DNA of 64,000 nucleotides from Ascaris suum (taxonomy: Eukaryota > Nematoda > Chromadorea > Rhabditida > Ascarididae): assembly GCA_013433145.1 (NCBI GenBank), contig CM024174.1, positions 2,973,336 to 3,037,335 on the forward strand. The letters run 5' to 3'. Made by a program: the position numbers and the translations under genes. The notes under the pieces were generated by a model. It did no database searches and was not told the DNA's origin. It saw only the letters and a list, made by a program, of their open reading frames with translations. Each line of letters begins with the position of its first letter. The first letter of the stretch is position 1. Shown here in pieces: positions 44,292 through 55,144 of the stretch.

Positions 44292-47200
44292 GTACCGCTG
44301 GTTGCATCTCTTTATCACACTCTGATATCCACATCTTATGCACAACATTTATTATGACTGTAATTCCATACATTATTACCCATAATATGCACCTCTTGTA
44401 AGACAAACTTTAACAGTATTTTACCTGTCGTGGTGTTGCACTTTTTAAATGAATTGCGTCAAATTCTATGGTATCGAACTGGACAGGTAATCATAGCGTT
44501 TATCGGTTTTTATTTTGTCTCTGTATAAGTTCTAAACGAAAATTATTTTACACAGGCCCCTTCTTTCATGTTAAGATGGACGTTATACGGTTTTATTAAT
44601 GTGGGAATAACTAATTAATGTTAACCACATCATTTTCACGCATAAGTATGTGAGCAACGCATTTCTAGTCGCCGCGGTGGATGCCGTTCACAAAATGTAG
44701 TGATGATGGGAATTGTAATATATTTCTACCCCCCCCCCCTCCCCCAATAAGGCTATTTTGTTAGTAATTGCAATTCCGAATAGTAATTATTGAGTGCCAC
44801 GAAATTTGCGTATGTGGATTTTTTTTTCAAGAAATTTTCGGATGCGAAAGGAAAACGGCATTGTGCTTGTGGATTGGTACTGCTGATCAAGCATAACAGA
44901 AAGGCGCATACAAGTTATGATTCGTTGTTGCGTCTAGCAAGACTATCCCATTAGGCTTTATGGTCAAGTTTTATGTATTTTTCTTTTTTTCTCACTAATT
45001 TCTACGTGGTATTCGAGAGTTTGATGATATGCGCTAGGCAGTGGAATCTCGTCGAAATCAACTTCCTTCTCAGTTCAGGGACTTTAGAAATGGTGCTTAA
45101 AAATATGCATATGCGGAAACGATTGATGATCTATTGCGTTGTGAACCATGCAAAAATATTAATTCTATTTCTGTTTTTATATAATGCAGAAGATCGTAAG
45201 CTATTTTACTTTTTCGTTCACGTTATCTCAAGAACGCTTCGCTCGGTTCGGGGTCCTTTTTTCTTTAAAATGATGGAAATTCCCTGCTCACGGGACCCAT
45301 TGTTTTTGGTGGATGTGTTGTGCTTCTGGATTAAGATATTCTGGACAACATGGATTTTCCATAGTTAAGCATTTTTGCCGAAATGTTTTTGTATGCTTGT
45401 CGCAATGTGTTCATGTTGTTTGCATACGTGTGCACTCATGTGGCGCATGTTGTCGGCTATACGCCAGGTGATGAAAAAATCCTGGATATGAAAAGTTTTC
45501 TGGAAAATGTCGGAAATATATGGAAATCAATGCAGAAACGTTTATATCTTTGTTAATTTTGAATTTTTTGTACGGTTTTTTAGGACCTCTTGGGAATGGG
45601 GGACCATAGGTGCCGGTGAAGAAAACTCGCGAATATTTACTGATCCTGGCGAGATAACCATTGAGGACCCTGAAAGTGGTTTATTCGCTATATCTCCGCT
45701 CCTGCTGGGTGAGATGAGATGGAACTTTTTCTGTTATGGATGGCCTTCGATGCCGTCGTAGTGGATTCCTTGAAAAGCTTCCCGATCCGTTGAAAAAATT
45801 TGGCAAATTGTCAACTTCATTTTTTGCAACTTTTTTCTCCTTCATCCTACCGTTTCCTCATCAACTACATTTTTCCACATCTCCTCAAGAGTATTGCAGA
45901 AAAAATATTCCGTTTCACTCTGATCCTGCATTTTCAGGATATTCTGGACTCTTTATCTCTTCAATCATAGCTTTTTTCCGCATAAAGGCATGCGCTCATT
46001 GCGCTGTTCGATGCCCCATGCAAAAAACAATCTATAACATCCTTGGCTATCTCGGGCGCAAATCCTGAAATTTGCATTTGGTGGCGAAATAGTACGCAAA
46101 CATGAGAGAAAGACAAATCAGATTATGTCGTCATAACTGTTGCAATTCCGAACGGGTGTGGATGGCGCCTTTTTTACTGCAATCAGCATTCACTTCTCTA
46201 CCGAAGTGGCAGAACGTTGGGGTCAATAAAGGAGGAAAGAAACTAAAAACAGTGGTTTCCGGTAATGATGATTTAATTGCTGTTATAGCTGCACCTGCTA
46301 AAGTATCTTCGCTTGACGGTATCACTCGCTGAGAGTGCGAGTTCCGTGTATGTGTGTATAACGGAGTGGTTAGTGCGTGGAAATATGGTAGGTGCCATGG
46401 GGGTGCAGTACCGTGCACTGGTCGTCTTCCCCGATTGCGACTTTTTTCCATTATTTTCCTCCATAAAGTCGGTTTTTTCCATAGCAACAGCTGCACCTCG
46501 TGAAAGGGGGTCAAGGAGCCTCAACCCCCCCCCCCCTCCTCTGACTTGATTCTTAGCACCGCAATAAAAAGTTTAGTTAATAGGTTCGTATCCTCAGTTC
46601 TACCTGCGATCAACCTAGATCGATTTATCTCTCTGGATCTTCTAATTTTCACTGCTGTATACACTGTTCTTTAATAATATATATTGTTTGACATCGAGTT
46701 TGTTCATTCAAAAAATTAGTTTGTATGAAGTTCCTATGAAAATGTACTATAAAAGATAATTCCGCATTTTTATCTCGCCAACGGATAAGCATAGGGAGTT
46801 GTGGTTTCATTTTTCTAATGGAACTTTAAAAGCTCTATCAAATGGCATAGAAGTTATTTTAATTGAGAAGAAACATCGAAAACCGATTCTACCGGCCGGG
46901 ATTTCTCAAACTTCGATTTTTACGATTTTCGGGGTTTTCGTTCTCGATCGGTATTCGATATTGCTGTAAACGGTCTCTTGATTTGTGTTGCGCTCGCATA
47001 GATCTCTCCAACGACATATAATACCCCCCCCCCCAAGTTCAGTAGGGGCCGAGAAAAAAATTCCGATAAATCGCAATTTTTCAATTGTAAGGGAAAATTT
47101 GTTTTTTTTTTGTTTACGTTCGTATCAAACGATAGAACTCGATGAGCCAATGAAGGATGTGTGCATTTTTGCCGCGTTCTTCGACCTCTAACCGCAAACA

Positions 47201-50200
47201 TTGAGAACTAAATGTTTGTGCACCAAAATAGTTGCTAATTGGGAGAGAAGCAGTCACTCGCTTGAATATGTCACCTGCACTGAGAGCAAATGACCCACGC
47301 AGCGAGCTGGTTGAGTGGTAAGCGCAATGGGGTGGAATGAGAGGATTTGGTGATTCAATACCGCTTGCTGTCCCACCATTGTAGTTTCTTCATTTAAAAC
47401 TATTTCTCCAGGATTTTCGCTCGAGTATTGAAAACATAGCTGCTAGATTTATAGAAAGGTGTTCAGAAGAAAGTGCAATTAAAATTATTAGTGTACAGCT
47501 ACATCTCGAGGAAAGCACCGTGAAATATGCTTCGCACTTCTGCGCAAATTTTTCCTACTTTTATATTCACCATTCGTTTCCCAACTAATTTACATGTGTT
47601 CTTTTTGTCTCTCTTTCTCACAGCAGTGTTTATCTCCTCATATATACGCTGCGTACTTGGCATGTAGCCGACAACATGCGCCACATCATTGCATAGGTAA
47701 TGCAGAAATGTGAAGGTAGATCAGAGTACATCAAAGTACAAAGGCAGGTCGAAATCCACCTTCAGATTTCGATCTACTTTGATCTACCTTCATATTTTGG
47801 TCTACCTCGATCCGCCTTCATAATTTGATCTACTTTCACATTCTCGCATTATCTGTGCAATCATGTGGCGCATGTTGTCGGCTACATGCCAAGTGAAGAA
47901 AAAGATCCTGAATAGGGAAATTCTTCCACAAAGTGTTGTGCCATTCGATGCGCCAGGCAAATCGTTTGGAAAGATCCACATCATGTAGTAGGACAGTTTT
48001 TCCGTAATTTTTGTAAATAGCTTTGCGCGACTAGATAGAAACAAATGTGAGAGACTCATAGAAATGATTTCACTGTCTTCCCATAACACTAACTGCACAC
48101 GGAAGAAAGCAGGGGATTCAACGGGGGCGGCAGCTCCCTTGTGAATCACTTCTTCTTCGAATGATGTTCACTTTCTTAGGAACGTTTACAAAGGTTACAG
48201 GAATCTATTTTATACAGAACATCGTAAGATATTTTCCCTTTCGTTCACGTTTTCGCGTCGAGGGCGCGAGTCTATTACCCATATCTTCGTGTTCTCTCTT
48301 GCCAGCGCCGAATGCGCGGGTCTGTTGTGTATTACATGGCCTACTGTCTTTCTGTGACTTGGTGAGTAATGTGGTCTCTGAGAAAAGATGCGGGGGCCGC
48401 AGTCGCGCGTGCGTTTTTGTGCGCATCCGTGGTTTCTCCTATGTCATATCTCAACCCCCGATGGACGAATTTTGATCAGGTTTTTTGCGAAATATTCCCA
48501 GTAAGATGTGGAAAAGTGTGATACGTGAACAAGCGTAACATGCGCTAGTAAAAAAAAGGAACTTTGTACGGATCGATCGTTTGATCAATATGATAGTGCA
48601 CTGTTGCGCATGTTTTATTATTTGTTGGTAATTTATGAAAGTGGTTGATCTCATGCTCAGATTCAGAAAAGCGCATACCTCGCATCAGCTCTTCCGGCGC
48701 GTTTTTTTTGTGTAATTGGATTTTGTTTGAAGAAAAATTTTTCTGTTCGATTAGTTTATAAAGGCTATATATTATATGAGTGTGTCAGATTTATCTGTTG
48801 ATTTGTTATTATTTTATTTTCTCACTATTGTATAATCGCTTCTATTATCAGCTATACAGACAGCTCAGGTGTGCAATTTTTAAGTCTTTCACATTCACTA
48901 ATTTCTAATTACGCTTTTAGTGCATTTAACATGAATGGAAGAGCAACTCAAGTACCGATTCTAATGTGTTGCTAAATTGAACGAATGCATCATAGTGAAA
49001 TGGGATTCAATTTTTATACTTTTCACGTTCTAAATCTCACACATTCTGATTAGTTTTCTTCTCTGATTGAGGTTCAATATACTGTAGTATATGTTGATAT
49101 TTAGTTTCCATTTTATGCATGTTCCAGTTACCTTAAAGATGTTCTAATCGTTTAATGGCTGTTCTCATTACAGAATGAATTGTGCCTGCTAGCTGATACG
49201 CTACGGATTCGTATGGAGGTATTCGATTGCTCCAAATTGGTGAACGACACAACTCCCTTGATTTATGTTTATCCTGATCGAGAAAATTCATTTCCGGTTT
49301 TGCCTTTCGTGAAAGTCACTACTAATTATCTCTATCCAGTTTATTATGTGGCTGATTAAACAGGTATGTCTTAGCGAAATTAGCCACTTATGTTATAATG
49401 AGGTTAGTTTAATTGAATCTTATAAGATTATTTCAGTTGGCTTGCACACGTTTTCGATTGTTACCTTTTAACTGATTAACAAAAATTCTTTCATATGGCT
49501 GTTGTTGTTTTTCGTTGTCCGTTGTGCTCAGCATTGTCCCTATTGTTTTGTAGATCTTTCTGCGGTTAGATGGGAAGGGATGTTGCAAAGAGTGTAGAAC
49601 CGTAGCAGTCTATGCAAGTGGTTGCAATGATTCGGAGAAAAATCACATCTGCTGAAAGAGTGTATTACAATGCTTCTGAAAATCTGAAAAGCTCAAGATG
49701 AGGCCTCCTTTCAATGAAATATTCGGAAATTGTTGTACTAAAATCAGTGTCTCGGAGTTTTGTGCAGATATTTATCCAACATCGCTCTGAGCACCTGTGA
49801 AAAACTCTGATATGCAAACGAAATTTTCCATGCATTGTTGTTTGAAATCTTTCAACTAGTAACTGTTGAAGACGTGCACACAAGTCGGTGCTGCATGTTA
49901 GTGCCAGCTTTGTGCAATGGAAGTCTTGTGTTATGCTAAGCGTGTCTCATTCTGTGTGTACGGTAATGACAATGGAATGCAAAATTAAATTCACCTTAAG
50001 AGGAGGAGGTGTACTAGAGCGGAAGGGGGGGGGGGAGGGTTGGGTGATGCGGAGGGGCATTCGTTATTCCTATGGACAGCCCGATAATAATTGGGAAATG
50101 ATTCTGCTAATGGGAGCGTTTCCCTTCAACTCGATTTTTATCTGTCTAAACGGCGATATATTTACGTCTGCCAATGAGCGAAGCACTCCATTTTATGCAC

Positions 50201-53200
50201 TTGTTTAGCTTATCAATTGCAGCAATTAATTATTTATGAGTGACTTTTGGATATCTCTAATATTATCACATCACGTTCGTAATTTGCCAAAATGTCTTCT
50301 TCTCTGTCATCGTTGTGTGTTTGGAGTACCGCTGTTATAGTTTTTGATGAGAAATTTAGATTGAAGATATCCAGAGGATTTTTGATAAAAAAGGAAGAGG
50401 AGGGAGAAAGGTGGAGTGGACAAAATTGTCCAATTTTTTTATTTACTGGAAATTTTTGATGGCTATCGTAAGTTTTGCTTGGATTAAATTCGAGATGCCT
50501 CTTTAAAACCGATACTCCTTATGCACTTCTTTGCTCTAGTTGTTAAAATTTTTATTGAATACCTCTATCAGCTGTTTTCCACTATGGGAATGTGAATTCA
50601 TGTTAGTTCGTTGTTTTCTAGAGATTCTCATTTTTTTGGTGCATCTGAATGCCTTTTCTTGTTTATGGTGGATATTGAACTGGTGAAGAGTATAAAACTC
50701 TAGTTTAAATATATTTACTCTAATAGGATTTCTTGTCGATGTTATCCTCACCTGGCGTTATGTTTCGATTGGTCATTAATTTATTGTAATAGCAAAGCTC
50801 AAAAAGGTTTGTGCTATATATAGCACAAATCTTGTCTGTGTTATGCTACAGCTGTAGCACAATTTAAAACAAATATTTTTATTCCGTTTATAGCCTCATT
50901 CATCGATTGCGTTGCATACAGTGAATAGATATAAAGTCAGCATTTCGATTGAAGTTTGCTAAAATTTCTCAATTTTCGACATCTTATTTACCTTTGTAAT
51001 GATACTAACATTAACGTTAGCTAATTTATATTTGTATTGACAATTGTTTAATAATATCTCTACGACTGAAGAAGTTATGTTGAAAACAAACAAATACAAA
51101 TAACAAAGGAAAAATTTTAATTTCATGTCCCATTTACATCTTTTGAAAGAAAACCGATACTATTAGGAAATGCTAATATGTCGTAATCATTATTTGTCTA
51201 GTTAATGACAACATCGTATAGAATGGATGTATTAGCGGTTTTTACTTCAATTATGCTAGAATAGAAATTAGTTCATATCATTATTGGATTGAAGAGGGTA
51301 TTCGGTCTTGCTCAGTTCTGGGTATGATACAATACGCATAGAGATCATGATGTTGATATATTGGACCCTTTTCATTTTCTTACACTTCAGGAAAAATGTT
51401 TGAAAACAAATAGGATCAAATTTGAAAACGGGGAATGGAATTAGTTTTCATCGAGAATGCAGATTATGTTTTTCATTTGATTCATTACTGCTGAAATTAG
51501 TATTCTAGGGATGGGTGAAGGAAGGGGGGGGAGGGGAGGAAGAGCGGATTTGATTGTATGAATAATCTAGCATTTCGATTTCTTTCCTGTGATTTATATG
51601 CATTCAGCATTTTATTGGTTTTTTTTTCTAAAGGAATCCGGATGAAACCGTGAGATGCTTACAGTTTCCGATGAAATAGGTTACATCTTCTCTCTTCTTT
51701 GTACAATTTTTCCCCACCTTATTTCAAAGTTTCTTTTTCTCTTCGAAATTTCCACAAAGAATAAACCCGTTGGAAATGTTGAACAGTTAATATTCTTTGT
51801 TTTTCCATAGTGTTTTCTGTCATATGGGTCTTTTCGCATAGATGAATGATGAAAAACGATGGAAATAGATAAATTCTTTACTTGATTAGCATTACGCTTA
51901 CTTTTATCAGACGAATACTTCTATCGTATTGCACGTCTTTTACTATGCCACTAAAGAGACGAGCATCTTTCTTTCAGCTACTAGTTGAATAGTTTTTATT
52001 AGATATGTTAGAAAAAAAAAATCGATCACTGGTAGCCTTGTTGGAAGCGCTATTTGCTTTTTATACTGTTTTCTATTGTTTTTAGTGCTCATATTTTATG
52101 GCGATATATTGCAATTCTGCCATATTATACCATAATTGTTTAGAAAAATGTGTGCTGTCTATGTGATATATGATGTACCCAATGACATTGAATATTAATT
52201 TTTTATTCGTTTTACCACATTCAAGACAACTCGAAAGAAATGCAACTAAAGTGGGAAGCATCAAATCGCCTCATTGAGACTTTTTTAAATCGCTTAACGT
52301 TACTCAGGTAATCATTGGTACTTAAATAAAATCAGATTTGTACTTATATACGTAAAATGTATCTGTCGATTTTCGCAGAAATCGGTATTAGCATAAATAG
52401 AGCGGCTAAAATGTTAGAGAACAGAAAGGCTTTTCGTCCTGTTTTACTTCCACTGCTGCTGTCCATCCAATTCTCTTATTGTTTGCGCTACTTTATCTCA
52501 TAACATCTGACTGGGACTGGTTCGCTACGGGACAAAGCACCAAAATTTGGATACAGCAGCAAGTGAGGATGGATACTTCGCGTGTTCTAACTAAGGAGAA
52601 GAGGGGATTGGCTCGTCTTCTCCTCTCCCCTGTCGTCTCAAACGATCGGTGTGAAGGGGAAAGATAATTCCTTCTCCTCGAAGGAAAGTTCCCAGGGAAG
52701 GAAAGGAGTTGGGCGAAGTCGCTTGCAAAATGAAGTCATTGTCTTAGCATCCTTACACTGTGGGATACCCCTTTGGGTCGCTATGCGGAATGCTTTCAAC
52801 GCAAATTATTTCCCAACATCAGACAGAGGCATGACAGAGCAGTGTTTGGCCGTTCGTTCTGTGGCGAGAAAGTTCGCTGTAGCGTTGCACTGTTCATCGG
52901 ATGTGTATGTTTGGAAAATGCTTCATGTGGTAAGCGCCGAAATTGTTCTCCTGACCAAACATCCTTTCGGAAAATTTGGCAAAATAACCTCCATTCCGCT
53001 CCAATGGCGCTCGTCTAAATGACGCATCGGGCAGATGTTGTCGATATCTGTTAATTCTTGAATATGTCGCCGCTAATCGTCGTATGGATTATGATGTCGC
53101 ATATTTATTTCACTTTGGAAGTGTTTCATTCGTGGATATTTGGAAAACTCAATTTCTGCGATGCTCATTTATGTTTTTCCGATGAAAAGTATTCCACAAT

Positions 53201-53607
53201 TATTCCCTAGATTAATTTATTCGAAAAGCAGATTGCCTTCGATATTATTTAATCCGTCGAGTGATATTTTAGAAAAGAGTGCTCTTGCAAACGCATCTTT
53301 GCCATTTTCTCATAATGTCTTCTACGTGCAACCGCCAGTTAAATTGATATTTTAAGTACGAATGTCAGCAAAGCGAAAGTCATTTGCACGTTCATGCGTC
53401 GATAACTCACATTTCTTTTATATAAAATGTGCGTGTACCTCGGTGCAAAGAGATTTCAACGAATCACGCCTGATTGGGGAAATAGTTTTTAATAAAGAAG
53501 CACGATTTTGCAACGATCAGCTGGCACCTTTACATTATGATCGTCATAAGAGTGTGGAAATTTTTGTGGAGTTGTCGGAGAAAATTTTTGAAAAAATGCT
53601 AAATTAA
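44127..53607 (+). CDS. Gene model P4, 5'-partial, Cys-rich C-terminus
   Basis: Exons 44127-44291, 45584-45708, 52226-52307, 52748-52929 and 53369-53607 are phase-compatible (2, 1, 2, 1) and give about 263 residues. The order is a basic coiled-coil-like part (LETLKKRTERSKRRLEKRIE), an acidic loop (GEITIEDPESGLFAISP) and a helix (KWEASNRLIETFLNRLTLL). The last two exons hold about ten cysteines (SFCGEKVRCS, GCVCLENASC, SCVDN, KCACTS, FCND). TAA overlaps AATAAA as in P1. No family is recognised. The 6.5-kb intron 45709-52225 contains repeats and other open frames, so the model may merge two genes. Confidence 0.4.
44541..44610 (+). repeat. Direct repeat, copy 2 (decayed acceptor and exon start)
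   Basis: Same sequence with a few substitutions and two single-base insertions that break the reading frame. It copies the acceptor and the exon start only. Confidence 0.9.
44729..44745. repeat. Poly-C tract (C11-T-C5)
   Basis: C11, T, C5 run. Confidence 0.95.
45429..45490 (+). repeat. Dispersed repeat related to the foldback at 47655
   Basis: CATGTGGCGCATGTTGTCGG and flanks match 47854-47916 over about 60 bases. A second shared segment, 45186-45224, matches 48213-48251 (ATCGTAAG ... CGTTCACGTT). Confidence 0.85.
45584..45708 (+). CDS. P4 exon candidate, acidic
   Basis: Acceptor ACGGTTTTTTAG, donor GTGAGA. Contains TSWEWGTIGAGEENSRIFTD and GEITIEDPESGLFAISPLLL. Clean signals and balanced composition. 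Confidence 0.48.
45736..46332 (+). pseudogene. Two protein-like frames, 45736-46068 and 46102-46332
   Basis: Both frames are in the same register but separated by stops. The first contains GFLEKLPDPLKKFGKLSTSF and CAHCAVRCPMQKTIYNILGY. The second starts at ATG 46102 and contains SLPKWQNVGVNKGGKKLKTV and APAKVSSLDGITR. GC is higher than in the flanks. It may be a decayed gene, part of P4's intron, or a mobile-element product. No family is recognised. Confidence 0.3.
46525..46536. repeat. Poly-C tract, 12 bases
   Basis: Uninterrupted C run followed by TCCTC. Confidence 0.95.
47024..47034. repeat. Poly-C tract, 11 bases
   Basis: Uninterrupted C run. Confidence 0.95.
47300..47370 (+). pseudogene. 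tRNA-like remnant or SINE head
   Basis: CAGCGAG at 47300-47306 can pair with CTTGCTG at 47364-47370. TGGTTGAGTGG fits the A box and GATTCAATACC the B box. The anticodon and T stems do not form properly, so a functional tRNA is unlikely. Confidence 0.4.
47655..47895. mobile_element. Foldback (MITE-like) element, arms about 70 bases
   Basis: CTTGGCATGTAGCCGACAAC and about 55 following bases on the left recur as the reverse complement on the right (ending GTTGTCGGCTACATGCCAAG) with few mismatches. The spacer, about 95 bases, has repeated GATCTAC/CCTTCA motifs that partly pair with each other. A non-autonomous DNA transposon is the natural reading. No target-site duplication was identified. Confidence 0.7.
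48170..48480 (+). other. GC-rich open stretch
   Basis: CpG-containing block open in one frame for over 100 codons, with a GTGAGT donor candidate near 48362. It shares 40 bases with 45186-45224, so a repeat-derived frame is more likely than a gene. Confidence 0.35.
49174..49359 (+). CDS. Exon candidate, 61 codons, possibly terminal
   Basis: Acceptor TTCTCATTACAG, then NELCLLADTLRIRMEVFDCS, PLIYVYPDRENSFPVL and NYLYPVYYVAD with TAA. The layout faintly recalls the end of an OTU domain, but catalytic residues are absent. A good donor GAG|GTATTC at 49219 would reduce it to 15 codons, and CAG|GTATGT follows the stop at 49364. Not placed in a model. Confidence 0.38.
   Translation, partial: NELCLLADTLRIRMEVFDCSKLVNDTTPLIYVYPDRENSFPVLPFVKVTTNYLYPVYYVAD
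50025..50035. repeat. Poly-G tract, 11 bases
   Basis: Followed by AGGGTTGGG, so four G-runs are available. Confidence 0.95.
50536..50751 (-). pseudogene. Decayed C2H2-zinc-finger-like stretch
   Basis: In transcript sense the frame holds LHQFNIHHKQEKAFRC, then a second unit with SHSHSGK. This matches the linker and His spacing of tandem C2H2 fingers (H..H-x-x-EK-x-F-x-C, later HSGK). Only one Cys remains and the second Cys position is Lys, so the fingers would not bind zinc. No splice sites are evident. Confidence 0.3.
50808..50829. repeat. Perfect 22-base palindrome
   Basis: TTTGTGCTATA followed by its exact reverse complement TATAGCACAAA, no loop. Confidence 0.95.
50845..50858. repeat. Second palindrome with the same core
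   Basis: GCTACAGCTGTAGC, 15 bases after the first palindrome, flanked by TGTGTTAT and ACAATTT so that both share a GTGCTA/TAGCAC-like core. Confidence 0.9.
50870..52080. other. No supported gene
   Basis: AT-rich intron-like DNA with a short G tract (51524-51531). Confidence 0.5.
52226..52307 (+). CDS. P4 exon candidate, helical
   Basis: Acceptor TTTTACCACATTCAAG, donor CAG|GTAATC. Reads NSKEMQLKWEASNRLIETFL and NRLTLL in the only open frame. Confidence 0.48.
52418..52562 (+). CDS. Alternative exon, hydrophobic
   Basis: Phase-compatible with the 52307 donor across a 110-base intron. Contains HPILLLFALLYLITSDWDWF and GQSTKIWIQQQ, donor CAA|GTGAGG. Including it would leave phase 0, which does not fit the 52748 exon, so it may be mutually exclusive or spurious. 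Confidence 0.3.
52748..52929 (+). CDS. P4 exon candidate, Cys-rich
   Basis: Acceptor CATTGTCTTAG, donor TGTG|GTAAGC. Contains RYAECFQRKLFPNIRQRHDR and FCGEKVRCSVALFIGCVCLE. GC-richer than its surroundings. Two other frames are also open over parts of it. Confidence 0.4.
53369..53607 (+). CDS. P4 terminal exon candidate
   Basis: Acceptor ACGAATGTCAG, 79 codons with SFARSCVDNSHFFYIKCACT and KSVEIFVELSEKIFEKMLN. The stop is in TTAATAAATC, so it overlaps AATAAA. Entry phase 1 matches the 52929 donor. Confidence 0.43.
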
Positions 53608-54021
53608 TAAATCTTGACATTTGGACATCCAAAGAAACCTCGTCTTTCCAATTTCTTACTTGTTTCCTCAGTTATGAAACTACTGTTGCTGTATGGCTGT
53701 GAAGGGAACTATTATTTTTCAGTGGGAAATTCTCAAATTTTTTGAAGGCTCAATCGATCAGGTATACCATGAAGCGCTATTGTTTGTTTCGTCCTAAGGG
53801 CGACTCTTATCTAGAGTTTTCTCTGTCGCTTCCCCTACTCTTCCGCCGTGGCTAAACCGCTATGACTTTGATGGTCAGGCAAAACTGTAATGTAGTCAGA
53901 AAACTAAAATATTCATGGAGATTAATAGGCCAAGAAATCGTCATACACTTTCCAATAGATCAGTCATCCTTTCTAACTAATCTCCAACTGATCTCTAGTC
54001 GGAAGTGGCAAGTTGATTCAG

Positions 54022-54085
54022 GACTGAGTACGAGTTTGGAAAGAGTAATCGTTCGAGAAAGTATCAGCTGAGGTCACAATCAAAT
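54022..54085 (+). CDS. Small exon candidate (21 codons)
   Basis: Acceptor AAGTTGATTCAG, full-consensus donor AAT|GTGAGT. Reads TEYEFGKSNRSRKYQLRSQS. Ends in phase 0, compatible with the 56643 exon. Confidence 0.35.
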
Positions 54086-54713
54086 GTGAGTTTTGTTGAA
54101 GAAAAACTAATACGGCCCGTTCCAGTTTCATGAGGAAATCGTACGAGGAAGGATCAAATATAATGAGGAAGTTTTTTTTATGATTTGTGGCAACCTAAAC
54201 ATGCAGCAAAAATTTTGAAGAAATAGTTTAGATTTTCAGTGCAATGATTCAACAAAATATACTTGCACAAGGTGTCGAAATTCGAAGGACACCGTTGCAA
54301 CTCTCATAGAATTGCAACAAAAGTGTAAGATTTTAATCACAATGGCCCTCGATTGATTAAACGGAAAGCAATTAAATCCCACAGTGAGCAATTTACATGT
54401 CATGTTCCTGAAGCTTGTTTAGTTGTGAGCTTTTCTTTTCGCAATCGGGAAAATTCATTGCTGGTGCATGGTTGTTTTAATTCACAAGCAGAAGCTACCA
54501 GATATGCTGGCACGATATGCATTTTTGTTTTGTCTAATCAGGCCAGTTTGTCCCTCAAATTAATAGATAACAAGACGTAGCCACTGACGCTTTTATATTT
54601 TAATCCTATCAGTCGCTCCACATATGTTCTACAGGATTTGCTTGCTGAATCGAATGGTTGTAGAATGCGATTCGACCACGTCTGAAAGGACCTTCCATAT
54701 ACATATTTTCAGG

Positions 54714-54815
54714 TTGTTTTGGATATTTATGACCCCGGAACTTGATATAGCTGCCAAATTCAATGCTCCTCAGACACATGTTGGCACAGCTCGTGAATCA
54801 TTAATACTAGGGTGA
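54714..54815 (+). CDS. Exon candidate
   Basis: Acceptor TACATATTTTCAG, then WIFMTPELDIAAKFNAPQTH and VGTARESLILG before TGA. A GTGACG donor candidate overlaps the stop. Placement unknown. Confidence 0.27.
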   Translation: MFWIFMTPELDIAAKFNAPQTHVGTARESLILG

Positions 54816-55144
54816 CGGAATCTAGCACACGCAAAGCACACCGTAGAGGAAACAAATGTGCTCCATAACCATCACATCAAAGTGCAAGTTAGTCTTCTGA
54901 AGAAATTTATAAACACGCAAGGGTCATAAAAAGAGCATCTTTTGTAATCAGTTAGAAATATGGGTGCCTTATTGCGCACATTTTATTATTGTTATTTGTT
55001 ATTTGTTATTTAATCAATGCGTTTTTTAAATTTCGTACAACCGGATGTTTTGATAGGAATTTGCGATAAACAAATATTCCATCAGTTTTCTTAGCCCACT
55101 TGCATGCCCAATTCCATTGTCTATTAGAACAGATTGCGTATTCC

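Noticed and set aside
46131..46514. 127-codon minus frame
   Set aside because: Antisense shadow of the 46102-46332 plus frame and the C-rich tract; no splice or start evidence.
49174..49359. Otubain/OTU protease C-terminus
   Set aside because: Only a loose resemblance in the last residues; the catalytic Cys and His motifs are not present in the window.
53862..54580. Further open frames at 53862-54071 and 54353-54580
   Set aside because: Protein-like in places but without acceptors or donors; the 54022 exon in another frame has better signals.
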